From Cellvibrionaceae bacterium (GTDB lineage Bacteria > Pseudomonadota > Gammaproteobacteria > Pseudomonadales > Cellvibrionaceae): a stretch of DNA of 5,683 nt. Each line of letters starts with the position of its first letter. The first letter of the stretch is position 1. The position numbers and the translations under genes are program-made. The stretch covers positions 1 to 5,683 of the forward strand of contig JAGKXD010000169.1 in assembly GCA_021151525.1 (NCBI GenBank), in the 5' to 3' direction. This document shows, in pieces, positions 1-5,489 of this stretch. A model generated the notes under the pieces. It did no database searches and was not told the origin of the DNA. It saw nothing but the letters and a program-made list of their open reading frames with translations.

Positions 1-161
1 GCTTTAATGATTTAATCAGTGCAGATGCTATTTTTCTATGTAATAGCCTTTATGGAATTTGGCCTGTGGCTCAAATATTGGCTGAGCAGCAATATAGATT
101 CGAGCAACATCCAATTGTTCAAAGTTTACAGCGCTTAATCGGCGAAACATTAAGTTCGTAA
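1..161 (+). CDS. pabC: Aminodeoxychorismate lyase, C-terminal end (partial, 5' truncated)
   Basis: Only the last 53 codons or so are present, read in the frame that starts at base 3 and ends with TAA at 159-161. The enzyme is a fold-type IV PLP protein that removes pyruvate from 4-amino-4-deoxychorismate to give p-aminobenzoate for folate synthesis in the cytoplasm. The visible support is the segment SADAIFLCNSLYGIWPV, which has the pattern of the C-terminal strand of PabC and the related branched-chain/D-amino-acid aminotransferases (typically ADEVFLxNSLxGIWPV). It is followed by a short helical tail ending QRLIGETLSS. The catalytic lysine lies outside the window. The mltG start follows within 26-38 bp, and pabC-mltG adjacency is a well-known gammaproteobacterial gene order, which supports the call. 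Another fold-type IV aminotransferase is possible on such a short fragment but unlikely given the neighbour. Confidence 0.82.
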   Translation, partial: FNDLISADAIFLCNSLYGIWPVAQILAEQQYRFEQHPIVQSLQRLIGETLSS

Positions 162-187
162 TTATCACTAATATCTACAAATATTTT

Positions 188-1252
188 TTGCGTGAACGAA
201 TGAAGTCATTATTTTCAACAATTAAAGGCCGCTTTATCACTCTATTTCTTGCTGTCATTTTGGCTGCTGGATTTTCTGCAGTATGGATTTGGTTTAGTTT
301 TCAAAATTGGTTGGTGTCGCCGTTAAATGTACCCCAAGCTGGGTTTCATTATGATTTAGATAGCGGTAAATCATTGAGTCATTTATCCAATGATTTAGCA
401 AACCAAAAAGTATTAACTCATTCACGTTGGTTCAATTGGTACGCACGTTTTTATCAAAAAGAAAAAATTCTTCCCGGCGAATACTTGTTGGAAGAGGGCA
501 TTACCCCTTTAAGTTTGTTAGACAAATTAAATAAGGGCGACATAGTTCTTCATCAAATAACTTTGTTAGAAGGATGGAACTTCAAACAAGTTATTGCTGC
601 GCTCAATCAGGAACCCAATGTAAAACACGTGCTTGCAGATAAACCTGATGCAGAGCGTTTGCAGCTATTAAATTTGCCGATTAATCATCCAGAGGGTTGG
701 TTCTTCCCTGATACCTATCGTTTCTCGCGCGGAACAACGGATGTGGAAATCTTGACGCAAGCTTATGCCGCCATGCGCAAAACTCTGAGTGAACTTTGGG
801 CTAGTAAAGATGAAAATCTGCCTTATAGCTCAGATTACCAAGCGCTGATTGTGGCCTCGATTGTTGAAAAAGAAACCGGTAGTGCGAGCGAGCGAAACCA
901 GATTGCAGGTGTATTTGTGCGCCGATTGCAGCAGGGAATGAAGTTGCAAACGGACCCAACGGTAATTTATGGAATGGGTGACGCCTACAATGGCAAGATT
1001 GGTCGTGAACATTTGATGACCCCAACGCCTTATAACACCTATGTAATTAACGGTTTGCCGCCAACACCTATAGCGATTCCTAGCAGGGCGTCGCTTTATG
1101 CTGCATTGCATCCTGATGCGAGCAAAGCGCTTTATTTCGTCGCGAAGGGCGATGGTACCAGCGTATTCTCGGATACTTTAATGGAGCATCAGCGAGCCGT
1201 TGTCCGTTATCAGCTGCAACGCAATGCAGACTACCGCTCAAGCCCTAAATAG
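188..1252 (+). CDS. mltG: Endolytic murein transglycosylase MltG (YceG)
   Basis: MltG is an inner-membrane lytic transglycosylase that cuts nascent peptidoglycan strands close to the membrane and so helps set glycan chain length. Residue numbers here count from the TTG at 188 (354 aa). One transmembrane anchor lies at about 17-37 (FITLFLAVILAAGFSAVWIWF), with basic residues before it. The LysM-like subdomain follows at about 55-125, and the catalytic YceG domain at about 126-345. Diagnostic motifs are EGWFFPDTY (169-177), ASIVEKET (223-230), LQTDPTVIYGMG (253-264), TPYNTY (280-285) and GLPPTPIAIP (289-298). E229, the second Glu of EKE, should correspond to catalytic E218 of E. coli. Length matches E. 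coli (340 aa). An in-frame ATG at 200 gives 350 aa and keeps the whole anchor. Neither start has a good Shine-Dalgarno sequence; I slightly prefer the ATG. It is probably co-transcribed with pabC. The usual downstream tmk is absent. Confidence 0.95.
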   Translation: MRERMKSLFSTIKGRFITLFLAVILAAGFSAVWIWFSFQNWLVSPLNVPQAGFHYDLDSGKSLSHLSNDLANQKVLTHSRWFNWYARFYQKEKILPGEYLLEEGITPLSLLDKLNKGDIVLHQITLLEGWNFKQVIAALNQEPNVKHVLADKPDAERLQLLNLPINHPEGWFFPDTYRFSRGTTDVEILTQAYAAMRKTLSELWASKDENLPYSSDYQALIVASIVEKETGSASERNQIAGVFVRRLQQGMKLQTDPTVIYGMGDAYNGKIGREHLMTPTPYNTYVINGLPPTPIAIPSRASLYAALHPDASKALYFVAKGDGTSVFSDTLMEHQRAVVRYQLQRNADYRSSPK

Positions 1253-1284
1253 CACCCCCATAACCATGACAATCATGGGGTGCT
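1251..1284 (+). terminator. Hairpin directly after mltG, possible weak terminator
   Basis: The left arm AGCACCCCCAT (1251-1261) pairs with ATGGGGTGCT (1275-1284), leaving one bulged C and a 13-nt loop. The first two bases of the left arm are the last two of the mltG TAG stop. A second, mutually exclusive hairpin is also possible: CCATGA (1264-1269) with TCATGG (1273-1278) around CAA. The GC-rich main stem fits an end-of-transcript structure for the pabC-mltG unit. However, the bases that follow (TACACTACAATAG) contain no U-tract, so intrinsic termination would be inefficient. It may instead protect the mRNA 3' end. Confidence 0.5.
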
Positions 1285-1295
1285 TACACTACAAT
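1266..1295 (+). promoter_or_regulatory. Probable sigma70 promoter of glnS
   Basis: ATGACA at 1266-1271 (5 of 6 matches to TTGACA) and TACAAT at 1290-1295 (5 of 6 matches to TATAAT) are separated by 18 bp. This puts transcription start near 1301-1303 and gives a leader of roughly 40 nt before the glnS ATG at 1343. The -35 box lies in the loop region of the hairpin that follows mltG, so an end-of-transcript structure and a promoter share the same bases. Predicted from consensus only. Confidence 0.5.
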
Positions 1296-1342
1296 AGCCC
1301 CAATTTTCGCCATTTCGTCTTTATTCTGGAATTTATAGCAGC

Positions 1343-3055
1343 ATGACCGACAACATTGTTTCTCCCGACGCAAACGCATCCCCTGAAAACAAAAAACCGC
1401 TGCATTTTTTGCAACAAATTATTCGGAAAGATTTAGAACAGGGTGTGCATCAATCCATTGCAACTCGTTTCCCGCCTGAGCCTAATGGTTATTTGCATAT
1501 CGGCCACGCAAAGTCTATTTGTTTAAATTTTGGTCTGGCCGAAGAGTTTGGTGGAACGTGCAATTTGCGTTTTGATGACACCAATCCAGAAAAGGAAAAT
1601 GAAGAATACGTTAACTCCATCAAGCAAGATGTTGAGTGGTTGGGTTTTAAATGGAACGGTAATATTCGCTACACCTCGGATTATTTTGATCAATTACATG
1701 CATGGGCAATTTATTTAATTGAACAAGGTTTGGCATTTGTGTGCGATTTAAATGCAGAACAAATGCGTGAATATCGCGGTACTTTAATTGAGGCAGGAAA
1801 AAATAGTCCGTTCCGTGATCGTACAGTTGCAGAAAACCTCGCTTTGTTTGAAAAAATGAGTGCAGGCGAATTCGAAGAAGGTGCTTGCTCGTTGCGTGCG
1901 AAAATTGATATGGCATCGCCCAATATTAATATGCGCGACCCAATTCTTTATCGCATTAAAAAAGCTCATCACCACCAAACTGGTGACAAGTGGTGCATTT
2001 ATCCCTCTTATGATTTTGCGCACGGTCAAAGCGACGCAATTGAAGGAATTACGCATTCTATTTGCACCTTGGAATTTGAAGATCACAAACCATTGTATGA
2101 ATGGTTTATTCAAAATCTTCCAGTGCCAGCAGTTCCACGCCAATATGAATTTGCGCGCTTGAATATTAATTATTCTGTAACGAGCAAGCGCAAATTAAAG
2201 CAGCTTGTAGACGAGCTGCATGTTGATGGTTGGAATGATCCACGTATGCCAACAATTTCTGGTATGCGTCGTCGTGGTTATACGCCTGCAGCGCTGCGCG
2301 ATTTTTGTGATCGTATTGGTGTAACTCGTTCAGATGGCATTGTAGATGTGGGCGTACTTGAATTTTGCGTGCGTGATGATTTGGACAAGAACGCACCTCG
2401 CGCAATGTGCGTGCTGCGCCCATTAAAAGTTACTTTAACCAATTACCCTGCTGATAAAGTTGAAACCTTGACCGTTCACAATCATCCTAATCGTGATGAC
2501 TTGGGCGATCGTACTGTTCCATTCACGCAAACCGTTTTTATTGAGCAGGAAGACTTCCGCGAAGAGGCCAATAAAAAATATAAGCGTTTGGTATTAGGTA
2601 AGCGCGTGCGTTTACGTGGTGCTTATGTGATTGAAGCTGATGAAGCGATCAAAGATGATGCAGGCAATGTGATTGAAATCCGCGCGCGTATTATCGAAGG
2701 TACTTTAGGTAAAGACCCTGCCGATGGTGTTAAACCAAAAGGCGTAATTCACTGGGTTTCTGCTACACAAAATCTTGATTGTGAAGTTCGTTTGTACGAT
2801 CGCTTGTTTACTGATGAGGCACCCGATGCCGGCGGTAAAAATTTTCTGGATTCTATTAATCCTAACAATCTGGAAATTTTAAGTGGTTGTAAAGCGGAAT
2901 TGAGTTTGGGTAAAGCACAGTTAACTGATCGCTTCCAATTTGAGCGTCAAGGTTACTTCTGTTTGGATAGTAAATATTCCAGCGCAGACAAAATTGTTTT
3001 TAATCGTACGATTGGATTGAAAGATAGTTTTGCCAAAATTGATGATCAAGAATAG
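1343..3055 (+). CDS. glnS: Glutaminyl-tRNA synthetase
   Basis: This class Ib aminoacyl-tRNA synthetase attaches glutamine to tRNA-Gln in the cytoplasm, using ATP and needing the bound tRNA for activation. The 570 residues are close to E. coli GlnRS (554 aa); the extra length is a polar N-terminal extension. The catalytic Rossmann fold starts with TRFPPEPNGYLHIGHAKS, with HIGH at 52-55. FDDTNP at 77-82 and YDFAHGQSDAIEG at 223-235 line the amino-acid pocket (Y223 probably equals E. coli Y211). The KMSKS-equivalent loop is VTSKR at 279-283, with Thr for Met, as I recall for pseudomonad enzymes. PRMPTISGMRRRGYT (300-314) is also typical. The two anticodon-binding beta-barrels occupy about 350-560 (APRAMCVLRPLKV, KGVIHWVSA, EVRLYDRLF, QFERQGYFCLDS). 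These features, notably THSICTLEFEDH, separate it from GluRS. The ATG at 1343 has only a weak upstream GGA. Nothing in it looks broken. Confidence 0.98.
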   Translation: MTDNIVSPDANASPENKKPLHFLQQIIRKDLEQGVHQSIATRFPPEPNGYLHIGHAKSICLNFGLAEEFGGTCNLRFDDTNPEKENEEYVNSIKQDVEWLGFKWNGNIRYTSDYFDQLHAWAIYLIEQGLAFVCDLNAEQMREYRGTLIEAGKNSPFRDRTVAENLALFEKMSAGEFEEGACSLRAKIDMASPNINMRDPILYRIKKAHHHQTGDKWCIYPSYDFAHGQSDAIEGITHSICTLEFEDHKPLYEWFIQNLPVPAVPRQYEFARLNINYSVTSKRKLKQLVDELHVDGWNDPRMPTISGMRRRGYTPAALRDFCDRIGVTRSDGIVDVGVLEFCVRDDLDKNAPRAMCVLRPLKVTLTNYPADKVETLTVHNHPNRDDLGDRTVPFTQTVFIEQEDFREEANKKYKRLVLGKRVRLRGAYVIEADEAIKDDAGNVIEIRARIIEGTLGKDPADGVKPKGVIHWVSATQNLDCEVRLYDRLFTDEAPDAGGKNFLDSINPNNLEILSGCKAELSLGKAQLTDRFQFERQGYFCLDSKYSSADKIVFNRTIGLKDSFAKIDDQE

Positions 3056-3105
3056 CTATTCAAGAATTAAAGCCTAAAATTTGCACGCACTATTTAAAAT
3101 ATCTA

Positions 3106-3190
3106 TCGTCATTCCCGCGCAGGCGGGAATCCAGCTTTTACTACTATGAATTAACTTAAAAGCTGGATCCCCGCTGCGCGAGGATGACGA
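3106..3190. repeat. dRS3-like composite inverted repeat (REP/BIME or MITE-like element)
   Basis: Two arms of 34-35 bases (3106-3140 and 3157-3190) form an inverted repeat with about three mismatches and one single-base indel, around a 16-nt AT-rich centre. The outer ends are TCGTCAT and ATGACGA; the inner ends are CCAGCTTTT and AAAAGCTGG. Each arm is itself a small palindrome. The left one (3111-3130) is ATTCCC-N8-GGGAAT, an exact match to the pattern of the neisserial dRS3 repeat. The right one (3167-3185) is ATCCCCGC-TGC-GCGAGGAT with one mismatch. GTCATTCCCGCG-type palindromes recur as dispersed intergenic repeats in many proteobacteria (general knowledge). No transposase gene is present in the window, and I see no convincing target-site duplication. 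It fills most of the second half of the glnS-cysS spacer. Confidence 0.85.
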
Positions 3191-3203
3191 CTCCCTACTT
3201 GTT

Positions 3204-3208
3204 ACGGA
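3204..3208 (+). promoter_or_regulatory. Ribosome binding site of cysS
   Basis: ACGGA, a partial match to AAGGA, sits 7 bases before the ATG at 3216 and supports that start. It lies just downstream of the palindromic repeat and is not part of either arm, so the strong RNA hairpin would leave it unpaired. Confidence 0.5.
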
Positions 3209-3215
3209 TTTAAAC

Positions 3216-4610
3216 ATGCTTCAGATATACAACACACTCACACGTCAAAAAGAAATTTTTAAACCCATGCAGCCGGGAAAAATTTCTATGTATGTCTGCG
3301 GCATTACAGTTTACGACTATTGCCACATTGGTCATGCACGTGTCTTGGTTGCGTTCGATGTCATCACTCGTTTTTTACGCAGCCAAGGTTGGGATGTTAA
3401 TTATGTTCGCAACATCACAGATATCGACGACAAGATTATCAATCGCGCGAAAGAAAACGGCGAAGAATATACCGATCTAACCAAGCGTTTTATCGACTAC
3501 ATGCATGAAGATGAGGCGCGTTTAGGTATTGCTCGCCCGGATATTGAGCCGCGTGCTACGGGCTATATCGATGGCATTATCGATATGAGCAAAACGCTCA
3601 TCGAAAAAGGCCATGCATACGCTGCATCTAATGGCGATGTTTATTATCGTGTAACCAGCTTTAAAGATTACGGTAAACTCACCAACAAAAATGTGGATGA
3701 GCTGCTTGCGGGCGCACGTATTGAAGTCGATGAAATTAAAGAAGATCCGCGTGATTTTGTGCTTTGGAAAGCCGCAAAAGCAGGCGATCCATCATGGCCA
3801 TCTCCCTGGGGCAATGGCCGCCCTGGTTGGCATATTGAATGTTCTGCCATGAGCAAAAAATGCTGCGGTGATACTTTTGATATTCACGGTGGTGGCCCAG
3901 ATTTACCATTCCCACATCATGAAAATGAAATTGCCCAGAGTGAAGCGGCTAACGGTTGCAAGTACGTAAATTACTGGATGCACGCAGGAGCTGTGCGTGT
4001 TGATGGTGAAAAAATGTCTAAATCACTCGGCAATTTTTTCACCATTCGTGATGTATTGGAAAAATATCATCCTGAAGTCGTACGCTTTTTATTGGTCAGT
4101 AGTCATTACCGCAGTCCAATTAATTATGCAGAAGATAATTTAATTGAAGCGCGCGCTGGTCTTGAGCGTTTTTATGGTGCTTTGCGTAATTATGCTGAGG
4201 TTAAGCCTTCTGCCTTGAGTGATATGCAAGATAGTGCTTATTACAAAGCATTCGTTGAAGCTATGAATGATGATTTTAATACTCGCGTAGCGTTAGCAGG
4301 TATGTATGATTTGGTGCGTGATTTAAATAATGCTAAAGCCGATGAGTTGCTGGCCAAAAATCTTGCAGGTCAATTAAAAGCATTTGGTTTGATATTGGGG
4401 GTTCTGCAAGAAAATCCTGAAATTTTTTTGCAATCTGGCGGTGCTGATGTTATTTCAGCTGAAGACGTTGAAAAACTTATCGCTGAACGTATTCAGGCAA
4501 AAGCAGATAAAAACTATGCCCGTGCCGATGAAATTCGTAAGCATTTGTTAGAGCAAAAAGTAGTGCTGGAAGATGCGAAGACTGGCGGCACACTCTGGCG
4601 AAGAGAATAA
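3216..4610 (+). CDS. cysS: Cysteinyl-tRNA synthetase
   Basis: This zinc-dependent class I synthetase activates cysteine with ATP and charges tRNA-Cys in the cytoplasm. Length is 464 aa against 461 in E. coli. The catalytic domain carries MYVCGITVYDYCHIGHAR, with HIGH at 37-40, and the KMSKS loop at 266-270 (GEKMSKSLGNFFT). All four ligands of the substrate-sensing zinc are present and fall at the same positions as in E. coli: C28, C209 (GWHIECSAMS), H234 and E238 (PFPHHENEIAQSE). NITDIDDKIINRA (66-78) and the FDIHGGGPDLPFPHHENE block are family signatures. The C-terminal helical DALR-type domain (about 340-400; EAMNDDFNTRVAL) and the small anticodon-binding end (about 415-464; ARADEIRKHLLEQKVVLEDAKTGGTLWRR) are complete. 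It follows glnS on the same strand but is separated by 160 bp containing a palindromic repeat, so co-transcription is possible but not assured. It converges with ypjD at a shared terminator. Confidence 0.98.
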   Translation: MLQIYNTLTRQKEIFKPMQPGKISMYVCGITVYDYCHIGHARVLVAFDVITRFLRSQGWDVNYVRNITDIDDKIINRAKENGEEYTDLTKRFIDYMHEDEARLGIARPDIEPRATGYIDGIIDMSKTLIEKGHAYAASNGDVYYRVTSFKDYGKLTNKNVDELLAGARIEVDEIKEDPRDFVLWKAAKAGDPSWPSPWGNGRPGWHIECSAMSKKCCGDTFDIHGGGPDLPFPHHENEIAQSEAANGCKYVNYWMHAGAVRVDGEKMSKSLGNFFTIRDVLEKYHPEVVRFLLVSSHYRSPINYAEDNLIEARAGLERFYGALRNYAEVKPSALSDMQDSAYYKAFVEAMNDDFNTRVALAGMYDLVRDLNNAKADELLAKNLAGQLKAFGLILGVLQENPEIFLQSGGADVISAEDVEKLIAERIQAKADKNYARADEIRKHLLEQKVVLEDAKTGGTLWRRE

Positions 4611-4616
4611 ACGTGT

Positions 4617-4668
4617 TGTTCCAAAAATAACAAACGCCTCAATTGAGGCGTTTGTTATTTTTGGAACA
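4617..4668. terminator. Bidirectional Rho-independent terminator (perfect 52-bp palindrome)
   Basis: TGTTCC starts and GGAACA ends a perfect inverted repeat: 24-base arms (4617-4640 and 4645-4668) around AATT, which is itself palindromic. The core AAACGCCTC/GAGGCGTTT is the GC-rich terminator stem. On each strand it is preceded by an A-rich run and followed by GTTATTTTT, the matching U-rich tract, so it can stop transcription from both sides. It begins 6 bases after the cysS stop and ends 8 bases from the ypjD stop, exactly between two converging genes. Confidence 0.95.
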
Positions 4669-4676
4669 TTTAAGTG

Positions 4677-5489
4677 TTAAATTCTATGTAAAATAATCTC
4701 TAGAACTAATTTGCTACCAAAATAAGCAAGCATCAAAAATAGAAAACCTGCCAATGTCCAGCGAATTGCAGTATTGCCGCGCCAGCCTAATTTGTATTTT
4801 CCCCACAATAAAAAGCCGTATACAAACCAAGCAGCTATCGAGAAAACAGTTTTGTGAACAAGGTGTTGTGCAAAAATGTTATCCAGAAAAACAAATCCAC
4901 TCAATATTGAGAGGGTTAGCAAAATCTCCCCCACTAATACGAATTCAAATAATAACGCTTCCATGGTTTGTAATGGCGGTAGGTAGCGTAAATATTGCAA
5001 GCCCGATCTGCTTTTGAGGTGACGATTTTGATAGGACAAGAGCATCGCTTGAAGTGTCGCAATCGTTAATAAACTATAGGCAAGATACGATAGTACAACG
5101 TGGCTCGCCAGAGTGTAGTTGAGTTGTAAAATGGTACTTTCTGTGTGGCTCACAATGGTTGTGATAATGGCCAGCGCTGAGCAGGGCAACAGAAAAATAA
5201 ATACATTGTGAAGTGTTTTCTTAAGGCTGCTTAGTAACACTATGATGTTCATTACTAAAAATATTTGTGAGGATGCAGCAAAAAAACTGAGTTGAATTCC
5301 TTCGGGTTTGATACTGATGCCACAGATTCCTACCGCATGAAGAACCAACGCCACGGCAATAGCGGCAAGGAACAGAGGTAAGTTCAAATCTTTTTGTTGA
5401 ACAAGTTGGCGCGCCAAGTAGAAACCTAAAGCGGCATAAAGAACTGCAGCGGCAATATTGGCAATATAGAACGGCATAAGCAGGCTCAA
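4677..5489 (-). CDS. ypjD: Inner membrane protein YpjD, CcsA/CcmF-like cytochrome c assembly family
   Basis: This is a 270-aa polytopic membrane protein counted from TTG at 5489; an ATG at 5477 gives 266 aa, near E. coli YpjD (263 aa), and I prefer it. About eight hydrophobic helices can be seen, near residues 5-27, 38-58, 66-88, 93-113, 127-152, 177-205, 212-230 and 240-262. Family marks are SHVVLSYLAYSLLTIATLQAMLL (129-151), LLFEFVLVGEILLTLSILSG (179-198), HKTVFSIAAWFVYGFLLWGKYKLGWRG (212-238) and LAYFGSKLV (254-262). H51, H130 and H212 are candidate haem-ligand histidines by analogy with CcsA/CcmF, an inference only. The tryptophan-rich WWD haem-handling loop of true CcsA/CcmF is not seen, so a role in cytochrome c maturation should not be assumed; the exact function of YpjD is not settled to my knowledge. 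In enterics and pseudomonads it lies divergent from ffh, which fits its position here. Confidence 0.88.
   Translation of the reverse strand: MSLLMPFYIANIAAAVLYAALGFYLARQLVQQKDLNLPLFLAAIAVALVLHAVGICGISIKPEGIQLSFFAASSQIFLVMNIIVLLSSLKKTLHNVFIFLLPCSALAIITTIVSHTESTILQLNYTLASHVVLSYLAYSLLTIATLQAMLLSYQNRHLKSRSGLQYLRYLPPLQTMEALLFEFVLVGEILLTLSILSGFVFLDNIFAQHLVHKTVFSIAAWFVYGFLLWGKYKLGWRGNTAIRWTLAGFLFLMLAYFGSKLVLEIILHRI

Noticed and set aside
830..1111. Antisense open frames inside mltG
   Set aside because: They overlap the strongly conserved catalytic region of MltG and have no recognisable protein features.
1285..1342. Possible T-box or other aminoacyl-tRNA-sensing leader before glnS
   Set aside because: The leader is only about 40-60 bases, with no T-box sequence and no specifier stem; such leaders are also not expected in gammaproteobacteria.
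1784..2143. Minus-strand open frame of 119 codons inside glnS
   Set aside because: It lies wholly within the conserved catalytic domain of glnS. Its translation (Phe/Asn/Cys/His-rich) is the antisense shadow of that gene, with no ribosome binding site or domain.
1343..3055. Non-discriminating GluRS instead of GlnRS
   Set aside because: The C-terminal half is the two beta-barrel anticodon-binding type of GlnRS (EVRLYDRLF, QFERQGYFCLDS), and the pocket motifs match GlnRS; bacterial GluRS has a helical C-terminal half.
3106..3190. CRISPR repeat or intrinsic terminator of glnS
   Set aside because: There are only two inverted arms with no regularly spaced direct repeats, so it is not CRISPR. No U-tract follows the right arm, so it is not a normal intrinsic terminator.
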